This document shows, piece after piece, positions 1 to 5,471 of a stretch of DNA of 7,548 bases. The translations under genes and the position numbers were made by a program. The stretch covers positions 1-7,548 of the forward strand of contig JALTLI010000034.1 in the NCBI GenBank assembly GCA_027005635.1, read 5' to 3'. The DNA is from Alphaproteobacteria bacterium. Lineage in GTDB: Bacteria; Pseudomonadota; Alphaproteobacteria; UBA2136; JALTLI01. The notes below the pieces were generated by a model. That model worked only from the letters and a program-made list of their open reading frames with translations, made no database searches and was not told where the DNA came from. Position 1 is the first letter of the stretch. Each line of letters starts with the position of its first letter.

Positions 1-1
1 A

Positions 2-271
2 ACAGTTCTCAATAACCCAAGTTTATTATTACTTGATGAGGCTACCAGCCATTTAGATGCAGAATCTGAGCATAAAGTACAAGAAGCATTTGATAAATTA
101 ATGAAAAATCGTACAACTATTGTAGTGGCTCATAGGTTGGCAACAGTAGTAAAAGCCGATAAAATAATCGTTATGGATAAAGGTGAAGTTGTTGCCACGG
201 GTAAACATGAAGAACTTCTATTAAAATCAGATATTTATAATAATTTGGCAACTCTCCAATTCTTAGATTAA
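2..271 (+). CDS. ABC transporter ATP-binding domain, C-terminal fragment (5' end outside window)
   Basis: The frame is open from the window edge to a TAA stop and gives 89 residues of the C-terminal half of an ABC ATPase. Visible motifs are Walker B (LLLLDE, residues 8-13, with the catalytic Glu13), the D-loop (SHLD, 16-19) and the H-loop histidine in VAHRLATV (His44). After these comes the usual 'DKGEVVATGKHEELL' strand and helix. The Walker A and LSGGQ signature motifs would lie upstream of position 1 and cannot be checked. The sequence resembles exporters with a fused membrane domain and ATPase (ABCB/MsbA-like, type I), where this domain ends the polypeptide; that architecture is inferred because the membrane part is not visible. 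It would power export of a lipid, drug or peptide across the inner membrane, substrate unknown. It is on the + strand, opposite to the glycan operon. Confidence 0.9.
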   Translation, partial: TVLNNPSLLLLDEATSHLDAESEHKVQEAFDKLMKNRTTIVVAHRLATVVKADKIIVMDKGEVVATGKHEELLLKSDIYNNLATLQFLD

Positions 272-281
272 TCTATATTTA

Positions 282-330
282 GCCTAAAAAATAGGCAATA
301 ATGTCACGAGATCAGGTTTTATATTGCCTA
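282..330 (+). terminator. Possible hairpin terminator or alternative hairpins after the ABC gene
   Basis: TAGGCAATA (292-300) is the exact reverse complement of TATTGCCTA (322-330), giving a 9-bp stem with a 21-nt loop. The 5' arm can instead pair with GCCTA (282-286), giving a 5-bp stem with an AAAAA loop. GCCTAAAA also occurs twice as a direct repeat (282-289 and 326-333). The downstream run is AAATTT and not a clean T tract, so intrinsic termination is only possible. The location, 11-60 nt after the ABC stop codon, fits a transcript end. Confidence 0.35.
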
Positions 331-334
331 AAAT

Positions 335-363
335 TTGTGCAATCTTCCATAAGTATATATAAA
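335..363 (+). promoter_or_regulatory. Candidate promoter for the HNH gene
   Basis: TTGTGC (335-340) and TATAAA (358-363) are separated by 17 nt. The -10 box matches the sigma-70 consensus at 5 of 6 positions, but the -35 box at only 3 of 6. In sequence this AT-rich such matches arise by chance, so confidence is low. Transcription from here would give a leader of about 45 nt before the TTG start. Confidence 0.25.
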
Positions 364-401
364 TTGTTAATATAAAGAGGTGTAAATAATCTTTAATTTA
401 T

Positions 402-408
402 AAGGAGG
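402..408 (+). promoter_or_regulatory. Strong Shine-Dalgarno site that decides the HNH start
   Basis: AAGGAGG is a near-perfect anti-16S match. It ends 5 nt before TTG at 414, whereas the upstream in-frame GTG (408-410) overlaps the site itself and could not be used together with it. This supports TTG at 414 as the initiation codon. Confidence 0.75.
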
Positions 409-413
409 TGCAC

Positions 414-974
414 TTGGATCAGGTTTTAATACTAAATGCGGATTATAGGCCGTTGAGTCTTTTTCCTCTTTCAATATGTTCGTGGCGATATGCAATAAAA
501 GCCCTATTTTTAGGTAGGGTTGATGTTGTTAGTAGTTATAATAAAGAAGTTCACTCTCCGACAACTAGCATGAAACTACCAAGCATTATAGTTCTAAAGG
601 ATTATGTTCCCCCTGTTTCTAATCCAGCTTTTAGCCGTACATCTTTACTTATTAGGGATAAATTTGAGTGTCAATATTGTGGAGAACATGGATTTATCCC
701 CAATATAAGGGAAGGGGTTAGTTTAAATATGGATCATGTCATCCCTAGATGCAAAGGAGGAGAGCGAAATTGGCAAAATATTGTAGCTAGTTGTCATCCT
801 TGTAATCTTAAAAAGGGATCACAATCAGTTGCTGAATCTGGTATGAATTTGCGTTCTAAGCCACATGTTCCAACATCAAAGGAATTATGGAAAAATAGTA
901 GAATTTTAATACCACATGGCAATATACCAGATGATTGGCTACAATTTATAGACCCCAAATATATTAAAAATTAA
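414..974 (+). CDS. HNH endonuclease family protein
   Basis: This is a 186-residue protein with an HNH nuclease domain in its C-terminal half. Counting from the TTG start, a zinc-binding pair CQYC lies at 86-89, the catalytic DH at 107-108, the central Asn of the HNH motif at about 122, and a second zinc pair with following Asn (CHPCN) at 127-131. The N-terminal half ('LNADYRPLS', 'WRYAIKALFLGRVDVV', 'SMKLPSIIVLKDYV') matches my memory of a widespread alphaproteobacterial HNH family of unknown cellular role, not a restriction enzyme with a partner methylase. Compared with that remembered family there is a short extra stretch between CQYC and the DH motif. No methylase, intron, intein or toxin-antitoxin partner is nearby, so a homing or restriction role is not supported. 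TTG is preferred as start because GTG at 408 lies inside the Shine-Dalgarno site. The stop overlaps the convergent kinase stop by 4 bp. The nuclease fold is well supported; the biological function is unknown. Confidence 0.9.
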   Translation: MDQVLILNADYRPLSLFPLSICSWRYAIKALFLGRVDVVSSYNKEVHSPTTSMKLPSIIVLKDYVPPVSNPAFSRTSLLIRDKFECQYCGEHGFIPNIREGVSLNMDHVIPRCKGGERNWQNIVASCHPCNLKKGSQSVAESGMNLRSKPHVPTSKELWKNSRILIPHGNIPDDWLQFIDPKYIKN

Positions 975-1927
975 ATAATTTCTAAATTCATATTATCTTG
1001 AATTCTGGCGCCTGTGCGCATAATAACTTCACCAGCTAATTGATGCCCAAGTTGGATACCTTGAATTATATCATCTTCATTTTTAATATAATAATGTAAA
1101 AATCCAGCAGCAAATGCATCACCTGCACCTGTTGTATCTACTGGGTTATCAATTTTTGTGGTATCAATTGTAAATTCTTGGTTTTTATCTGTATATGTAG
1201 CGCCATCACCACTATTTGTTATTACACTTGGTGTATCATGAACTTGTTTTAAAATTTTAGCACCATTCTCTTTGGCTGATTTTGCTAAAACATCTAATTC
1301 TTTTTTATTAGCTAAAATTAAATCCAAGCCATTATCAATTTCTGTAGATATTTCATCAAAACATACTTCAAGTATAGCTGATGATGCTAGTGTTAATGCT
1401 GTTTTCACCCCATTTTCACGGGCTATTTGTAATGCTTTTGCTACTGCTTTGTATTGGTCAAGTAATAAATAACCTTCAATAAGTAGCCATTTACTATTTT
1501 TAATTTTTTCTATATCTAGTGTGTTTTCACAAAGTGGGGCAGTAGTCCCCGGAGATACAAAAGTTCTTTCACCATCTGGAGTAATAAGCACAAAAATTTC
1601 CATAGTTCTTACGCTGTCATCACCATTTGAAGTATTTACACCAGCGCTCATCATTTCATTTTTAAAATGTTTACCAGAAGGATCGGCGCCAAAACGGCTT
1701 ATAAAAGCAACTTTGTTACCAAGTTTACCTAATGCATAAGCTGTATTTGCAGTAGATCCACCTGCTTCAAATTTTTCAACCATGCAATCATCATTTAGAG
1801 CAATAAATTCATCAAATTCACGAGTTTGAAAATCCGATTTATTAAGGTTATGTTTTAGTAAAACATCTTCAGTAGTATTAACTAATGCATCTACTGCTGA
1901 ATTACCCATAATGGTTATATCGTACAT
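971..1927 (-). CDS. PfkB-family carbohydrate/nucleoside kinase, adenosine-kinase-like
   Basis: This is a 318-residue ribokinase-fold kinase, the usual length for the family. PfkB signature 1 is represented by the AGGSTANTA stretch (55-63) in the substrate pocket. Signature 2 is DTTGAGDAFAAGF (264-276), with Asp270 as the expected catalytic base and GAGD forming the anion hole. The ANKKE stretch (206-210) corresponds to the N-x-x-E metal/phosphate motif. The opening 'MGNSAVDALV' and the overall pattern resemble proteins annotated as adenosine kinase in Alphaproteobacteria, which would phosphorylate adenosine or a related nucleoside or sugar with ATP in the cytoplasm. Substrate cannot be settled from sequence; ribokinase or fructokinase remain alternatives. 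ATG is preceded by AAAAGGA at a 7-nt spacing, a good ribosome site. It is the last gene of the minus-strand series, after a 79-nt gap, and meets the HNH gene tail to tail. Confidence 0.9.
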   Translation of the reverse strand: MYDITIMGNSAVDALVNTTEDVLLKHNLNKSDFQTREFDEFIALNDDCMVEKFEAGGSTANTAYALGKLGNKVAFISRFGADPSGKHFKNEMMSAGVNTSNGDDSVRTMEIFVLITPDGERTFVSPGTTAPLCENTLDIEKIKNSKWLLIEGYLLLDQYKAVAKALQIARENGVKTALTLASSAILEVCFDEISTEIDNGLDLILANKKELDVLAKSAKENGAKILKQVHDTPSVITNSGDGATYTDKNQEFTIDTTKIDNPVDTTGAGDAFAAGFLHYYIKNEDDIIQGIQLGHQLAGEVIMRTGARIQDNMNLEII

Positions 1928-1934
1928 TTATTTA

Positions 1935-1941
1935 TCCTTTT
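1935..1941 (-). promoter_or_regulatory. Shine-Dalgarno site of the PfkB kinase
   Basis: On the minus strand this reads AAAAGGA and sits 7 nt upstream of the ATG at 1927. It is among the clearer ribosome sites on this strand, suggesting independent translation initiation instead of coupling to the upstream gene. Confidence 0.6.
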
Positions 1942-1957
1942 GTACATTTGTTGTTGA

Positions 1958-1963
1958 AGTATA
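1958..1963 (-). promoter_or_regulatory. Possible -10 element upstream of the PfkB kinase
   Basis: The minus strand reads TATACT, 5 of 6 matches to TATAAT, about 30 nt upstream of the start codon. No convincing -35 hexamer is found at 16-18 nt, so this is only a hint that the kinase can be transcribed apart from the glycan operon. Confidence 0.25.
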
Positions 1964-1981
1964 ATACCTTTTAAAATTAAT

Positions 1982-2018
1982 AATTTAAAGCATTATTTAT
2001 TTTAAATTACTTTAAATT
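1982..2018 (-). terminator. AT-rich inverted repeat at the end of the lipoprotein gene, possible weak terminator
   Basis: AATTTAAAG (1982-1990) and CTTTAAATT (2010-2018) form a perfect 9-bp inverted repeat with a 19-nt spacer. The outer arm covers the last three sense codons of the lipoprotein gene. On the minus strand the second arm is followed by a T-rich stretch (ATTAATTTT). The stem has only one G-C pair, so it would be weak. A tandem 10-bp repeat (2001-2010 and 2011-2020, TTTAAATTA followed by C or G) offers an alternative pairing arm. Confidence 0.3.
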
Positions 2019-2378
2019 AGGATTAACTTTTACCGCACTCCAAGATTTACTGTATGGTGGGCGTTTTGTTAATTCTAGCCTTTCTGGCCCTAATTCTGGA
2101 TACATAGAACTTGGACATTTATCATACCAAGCTTCATCATTAACCCCAGAAATATACCTAACACGTTTTTGAGAATAATTAGCGCATTGAATTTTTAATT
2201 GTGTAGCTTGTTGCTGTTTTATTGTTGGGCTAACTTCTTTAATTGCAACAAAATCTTTTAAGGTTTTTGTATAATTATAATTAACTATATTTTGTTTTGT
2301 ATTGTGTATATAGTTGTATATCTCTGGTGTGCAGGCAGAGGTAATAAATAAAATAGATATAATAAAAAATATACGCAT
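2007..2378 (-). CDS. Small putative lipoprotein of unknown function
   Basis: I do not recognise this family. From the ATG at 2378 the product is 123 residues and begins with a short basic start (MR), a hydrophobic stretch (residues 3-13), and ITSAC ending at Cys16, which fits a permissive lipobox for signal peptidase II. Thr at +2 would not retain it in the inner membrane. The mature part is hydrophilic, rich in Lys, Tyr and Asn, with a Gln-rich patch near residues 55-58, two further cysteines (65 and 88) that could form a disulfide in the periplasm, and a Pro-rich C terminus. A TTG codon at 2414 would add 12 residues ahead of the signal peptide and has no ribosome site, so ATG is preferred, although it too lacks a clear Shine-Dalgarno. 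It follows the GT9 gene after 46 nt, which suggests a link to envelope glycan assembly, but that is only contextual. Confidence 0.7.
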   Translation of the reverse strand: MRIFFIISILFITSACTPEIYNYIHNTKQNIVNYNYTKTLKDFVAIKEVSPTIKQQQATQLKIQCANYSQKRVRYISGVNDEAWYDKCPSSMYPELGPERLELTKRPPYSKSWSAVKVNPNLK

Positions 2379-2392
2379 AATAAAATTGTTAC

Positions 2393-2412
2393 ATGTTAAG
2401 CTTATGTTAAGC
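2393..2412 (-). repeat. Direct repeat pair (2 x 9 bp, 11-bp period) upstream of the lipoprotein
   Basis: ATGTTAAGC occurs at 2393-2401 and again at 2404-2412, so the copies are spaced by about one helical turn. The region also includes the 8-bp palindrome TAAGCTTA (2397-2404). It lies 14-34 nt upstream of the lipoprotein ATG, within the short spacer after the GT9 gene. It could be a regulator binding site or a chance repeat in AT-rich DNA. Confidence 0.35.
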
Positions 2413-2424
2413 AAGGCTAACTAG

Positions 2425-3330
2425 CTAAATAGCCAAAACATCTAATACTTGTTGTGGCGAAATAGACGCAAAATCTTTATTGTGTAAAATATGCATATTA
2501 TCTGATTTCGGCGCGCATAATTTAGGATCACTTTCTGCACCAAATAGTGTTACACCATTTTTGTGTAATGCTCCAGCAATGTGCATTGGGCCAGTATCGT
2601 TACCAATAACAGCGCTTGATTTATCTAGAATATCAATTAACTGATTTAAATTTGCTTTTCCACATAAATTAATTGCACCACTTTTTTTAGCTATTTGTGC
2701 TAACAACTCTTCTTCATCTGCTCCGCCAATAAGTACTGATTGTTTGCCTTGTTTGTTTAGTAATTCAATTAGCTCAATAAAATTAGGCCAGCGTTTGCCA
2801 GGGCGATGTTTAGAACCACCAGGGACTAGTGCAATAAAATTTTTAGTAACTTTGTTTTGTTTTAAGATATCACTAGCATCTTCTTTGGCGTAGGCAATAT
2901 TTGTTGTTGATAAAGGTTTTATATCTGAATTTTTTAGTTGTTCGGCAATCCTTAATAAAGAGTGCATATTATTTCTCTGAGGATTATCATGCATAGCGGA
3001 GCACCCTTTAGCAATACCATTCCAACTAGGCTTACCAGCTAAACGAAAATACCAGTTAGTTCGTTGATTTGTTTGTAAATCATAAATTTTATCAAAACCA
3101 GATAGTATTTTACGCATTTTTAAAACATAAGGGATATTCCATAAAGGCTTGCGGTCATCAAAAATAATTTCATCAAAAAATGGATTATTTTTTAAAAGCG
3201 CCTGCATTTTTTTTGTAGTAATTAGGGTTATATGATCATTTTTATGCTTATTTCTAATATCAGAAAAGGCAGCAGTGGCAAGGATAAAATCCCCTAATGC
3301 ACCTAACTTTATTACACATATTTTTTTCAT
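2425..3330 (-). CDS. Glycosyltransferase family 9 (ADP-heptose:LPS heptosyltransferase-like)
   Basis: This 301-residue protein has a GT-B fold of the WaaC/WaaF type. The N-terminal VIKLGALGDFI (6-16) carries the family's GxxGD turn, with Asp14 as probable catalytic base. The C-terminal nucleotide-sugar half shows 'ALVPGGSKHRPGKRWP' (167-182), with the basic residues expected near the diphosphate, and GNDTGPMH (243-250), the hallmark ADP-heptose-binding motif. It is somewhat shorter than typical heptosyltransferases (about 320-350 residues). Family members transfer heptose to the inner core of LPS on the cytoplasmic face of the inner membrane; whether this one uses heptose or another activated sugar cannot be seen. 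Its ATG is only 1 nt after the upstream TAA, so translation is probably by reinitiation. Context with wecB and a GT4 enzyme supports a surface-glycan role. Confidence 0.88.
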   Translation of the reverse strand: MKKICVIKLGALGDFILATAAFSDIRNKHKNDHITLITTKKMQALLKNNPFFDEIIFDDRKPLWNIPYVLKMRKILSGFDKIYDLQTNQRTNWYFRLAGKPSWNGIAKGCSAMHDNPQRNNMHSLLRIAEQLKNSDIKPLSTTNIAYAKEDASDILKQNKVTKNFIALVPGGSKHRPGKRWPNFIELIELLNKQGKQSVLIGGADEEELLAQIAKKSGAINLCGKANLNQLIDILDKSSAVIGNDTGPMHIAGALHKNGVTLFGAESDPKLCAPKSDNMHILHNKDFASISPQQVLDVLAI

Positions 3331-3331
3331 A

Positions 3332-3802
3332 TTATAAATCTATATCTAAAATAGATTCATACACATTCCCTAAAGAGCCTTCCCAAATATTAATAGTAAC
3401 AGTATGTTGATACCATTCATTCCCATAGCACAAAGATGGGATAATAATAGGCTTAAAGCCAGCTTCAAATAGGCTTATACCTGCAGCAAGAATAGGGAAA
3501 TCTGTTTGCCCTCCAGCAATAATAACTTCTTCGGCTTTTTCTTTTTTTAGCCAATCAATTACACTTTTAGGTAAGTTGTAACCATTTTTATAAAAAGTAT
3601 TTTTAGTTTTTATTAATGATTTTTCTTTATCTTTAGGGCCATTAGCATTATTTAATTTTTCATAAGGTAAATGGTGCTCATCTTGAATAAATAATGCTGC
3701 AGCAGTTGGGATTTTTTCTGCAACTTGGCTGATAGACTTTACTAATGTTTCTGGTACGTTAAAAAATGGCTGAATGTCTATTACTATCATGCAACGTTTC
3801 AT
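3332..3802 (-). CDS. Isochorismatase-fold protein lacking the catalytic cysteine
   Basis: This 156-residue protein has the layout of the cysteine-hydrolase (isochorismatase/nicotinamidase) fold: an opening strand with the catalytic Asp (MIVIDIQPFF, Asp9), a candidate Lys at 65 or 67, and the strand-turn-helix 'VIIAGGQTDFPILAAG' (93-108). In the family the segment after T-D carries the nucleophilic Cys (T-D-x-C-V); here it reads T-D-F-P-I, so Pro103 stands where Cys is expected, and the codon is clearly CCT. Cys125 lies after the next strand and is not an obvious substitute. It is also shorter than most family members (about 180-210 residues). It may be a non-hydrolytic binding protein or an enzyme with other chemistry. 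The ATG is preceded by AAGGA at an 8-nt spacing, placed inside the upstream GT4 gene, giving a 44-nt overlap. Fold assignment is fairly firm; function is unknown. Confidence 0.75.
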   Translation of the reverse strand: MKRCMIVIDIQPFFNVPETLVKSISQVAEKIPTAAALFIQDEHHLPYEKLNNANGPKDKEKSLIKTKNTFYKNGYNLPKSVIDWLKKEKAEEVIIAGGQTDFPILAAGISLFEAGFKPIIIPSLCYGNEWYQHTVTINIWEGSLGNVYESILDIDL

Positions 3803-4913
3803 TTAATATTTCCTTATAAATTTTAAATTCTCCTGCACACATTTTATCTATAGTAAAATGAGCTGTTGCCCAATTGTAAGCGTTTTTAGCAATTTTTTCT
3901 AATTTTGGGTTATTTATAGCATTATCAATGGTAAGTGCCATGGCTTTTGAGTCACTAGGTGGAATAAGCCAGCCAGTTTCGCCATGTTTAACAGTTTCTA
4001 ATGATCCACCATGGTTAGTGGCAATAATAGGAGTAGCCATAGCCTGAGATTCCACCGCAATTCTACCAAATGCCTCTGGACGCAAAGATGCAGATATAGT
4101 TATAGTAGCAGCTTTATAATAATCTGCTAATTCCGTTTGGCTTCCGCAAAAAATAACCCTTCCTGTGATATTTTTATTTTTAGCTAAATGTTTGAGTTCA
4201 TTTGTATATTGTGATTTCTTGTTGCTACTACCAACTAATAATACAACATATTTTCGTGTTTTTAATTGGCTTAATGCTTGTAGCAAAATATGTTGACCTT
4301 TCCAGCGAGTAAACCTACCAATCATAAGGATAACTGGCGTTTTTTTATCAATATTATAATGTTTACGTATTCTTTCAGCACTGGCTTTTTTAGGGTTAAA
4401 TCTTTTAAGATCAAAACCTCGTTGAACAACAGTAATTCTTTCTGCTGGTTCGTGGTAATTTTCAATAATATGCTGTTTAATAAAATTAGAGTTAGCAATA
4501 ACATGCACACCTTTTAACATTATACTGTTATAGAAAATTTTAAATTTATTTTGAATGCCATGGGTGCCATGAAAGCTGGTTAAAAATGGTGTTTTAGTAA
4601 ATTTACAAGCAAAATAAGCAGACCAAGCAGGGGCGCGAGATCTTGCATGAACAATACTTGGCTGTTCAGATTTTATAATTTTAATTAGCTTAAAAGCATT
4701 ATAAAAAATAGCAATAGGATTACGTTTATGTAAAGAAAGTTTTAAATGTTTAGAACCCTCTTTTTCTAGCCGTTCAACCAGCTTACCTCCATTAGATGCA
4801 ACAATGCTTTGCCAGCCGTGCTTTACAATGTAACTAGCCGTTTCTAGTGTACCAGTTTCTACGCCACCTTGTTCTAGGGCTGGTATAACTTGGAGTATTT
4901 TAATTTTTTGCAT
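3759..4913 (-). CDS. Glycosyltransferase family 4
   Basis: This 384-residue enzyme has a GT-B fold and the usual length for GT4. The N-terminal acceptor-side domain opens with 'ILQVIPALEQGGVETGTLE' (6-24), the GG loop typical of the family. 'SFHGTHG' (113-119) and 'VIANSNFIKQHI' (138-149) are conserved landmarks. The C-terminal donor domain starts near 'VILMIGRFTRWKGQHILLQAL' (Arg200 and Lys205 for the donor phosphates). It contains the E-x7-E signature as PEAFGRIAVE (Glu280 and Glu288), followed by 'ATNHGGSLETVKHGETGWLI'. It is predicted to be retaining and to use a nucleotide-activated sugar to extend a lipid-linked glycan at the inner membrane. Donor and acceptor are unknown; UDP-ManNAc or UDP-GlcNAc are possible because wecB lies just upstream. 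Its ATG follows the NUDIX stop by 5 nt with no strong ribosome site, suggesting coupling. The last 13 or so codons are shared with the next gene. Confidence 0.92.
   Translation of the reverse strand: MQKIKILQVIPALEQGGVETGTLETASYIVKHGWQSIVASNGGKLVERLEKEGSKHLKLSLHKRNPIAIFYNAFKLIKIIKSEQPSIVHARSRAPAWSAYFACKFTKTPFLTSFHGTHGIQNKFKIFYNSIMLKGVHVIANSNFIKQHIIENYHEPAERITVVQRGFDLKRFNPKKASAERIRKHYNIDKKTPVILMIGRFTRWKGQHILLQALSQLKTRKYVVLLVGSSNKKSQYTNELKHLAKNKNITGRVIFCGSQTELADYYKAATITISASLRPEAFGRIAVESQAMATPIIATNHGGSLETVKHGETGWLIPPSDSKAMALTIDNAINNPKLEKIAKNAYNWATAHFTIDKMCAGEFKIYKEILNETLHDSNRHSAIF
3811..3815 (-). promoter_or_regulatory. Shine-Dalgarno site inside the GT4 gene for the isochorismatase-fold protein
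   Basis: The minus strand reads AAGGA, 8 nt before the ATG at 3802. It lies within the GT4 coding sequence and shows that the overlapping start is probably real, not an over-extended ORF; the next in-frame ATG (3790) is less well placed. Confidence 0.55.
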
Positions 4914-4918
4914 ATAAT

Positions 4919-5455
4919 TTACACTGCCTGTTGCATAGCTTTTAAAAAAACACTGGTTCGTGCTAAGCCAGCTTTATAAAATGCTTGATGATAAGGAATT
5001 AGCTTTTCTTTTTCAATTTGCCATTCGGCAAAAAGTTTAGGCTTACCAACTTCCATAGATGCACTAGGCTCGCTAATTGTATCTATCATACCCCAATAAA
5101 TTGGCATATAACTAATTGGAAATGGATAGTTATAACCTGTTGGTTTTTCAGAATTTATAGTTATTTTAGCGTATCCCATAAGGCTTGAACAAAGCAAAGA
5201 TGCTCCAGTTTCTTCAAAAAGTTCTCTATGTATGGCTTCTTCTGGTGTTTCACTGTTTTCTATATGACCGCCAGGGATATCCCAGCCTCTGCCATAAACA
5301 TTAGCAAGGATTATATCTTCATTTTTAAATGCCATAATAAATGCAGATTTAGTTTGGTTTAATTCAGGGAGTTCATTGCTTTGCCATAGTTCAAAGGTGC
5401 TATTTTCAGGTAGCCATTTAACATTTGTATAAGTTTCTAAAAGTTTGCTTTGCAT
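4919..5455 (-). CDS. NUDIX hydrolase
   Basis: From the ATG at 5455 the product is 178 residues. It has a complete Nudix box G-x5-E-x7-R-E-U-x-E-E-x-G-U at about residues 63-85 ('GGHIENSETPEEAIH' followed by 'RELFEETGA'), which binds the divalent metals that hydrolyse a nucleoside diphosphate linked to another group. It is preceded by 'GRGWDIPGG', the typical strand into the box. The substrate cannot be read from sequence: NDP-sugars, ADP-ribose, dinucleotides or modified NTPs are possible. In this operon a role in controlling activated-sugar levels is attractive but inferred. An upstream TTG (5527) would add 24 residues and overlap wecB by 56 nt; it has no ribosome site, so the ATG 16 nt after the wecB stop is preferred. 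A GT4 gene follows after 5 nt. Confidence 0.88.
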   Translation of the reverse strand: MQSKLLETYTNVKWLPENSTFELWQSNELPELNQTKSAFIMAFKNEDIILANVYGRGWDIPGGHIENSETPEEAIHRELFEETGASLLCSSLMGYAKITINSEKPTGYNYPFPISYMPIYWGMIDTISEPSASMEVGKPKLFAEWQIEKEKLIPYHQAFYKAGLARTSVFLKAMQQAV

Positions 5456-5471
5456 GCTAATTCTTTCACTT

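Larger units (their letters stand above)
272..413. other. Intergenic spacer with overlapping inverted repeats
   Basis: This 142-bp AT-rich spacer separates the ABC-transporter stop codon from the HNH start. It contains no convincing ORF. It holds two mutually exclusive hairpins near its 5' end (282-296 and 292-330), a weak promoter candidate (335-363), and the Shine-Dalgarno sequence of the HNH gene (402-408). Confidence 0.6.

Noticed and set aside
414..974. HNH gene as homing endonuclease, restriction enzyme or mobile-element part
   Set aside because: No intron, intein, methylase, inverted repeats or integrase lie nearby, and the protein matches a chromosomally widespread HNH family pattern.
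1272..1739. Two + strand ORFs of 66 and 72 codons
   Set aside because: They lie wholly inside the PfkB kinase on the opposite strand, have no ribosome site and encode no recognisable motif; they are shadows.
2379..2414. Lipoprotein gene starting at TTG 2414
   Set aside because: It would place 12 residues ahead of an otherwise canonical short signal peptide and has no ribosome site.
4290..4517. Overlapping ORFs on both strands inside the GT4 gene
   Set aside because: Both are embedded in the strongly supported GT4 coding sequence and have low-complexity translations typical of AT-rich alternate frames.
971..5455. NAD or nucleotide defence/salvage module made of the NUDIX, isochorismatase-fold and PfkB proteins
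   Set aside because: The three families can all touch nucleotide metabolism, but the isochorismatase-fold protein lacks the nicotinamidase cysteine, the genes are interleaved with glycosyltransferases, and no effector or sensor gene is present.
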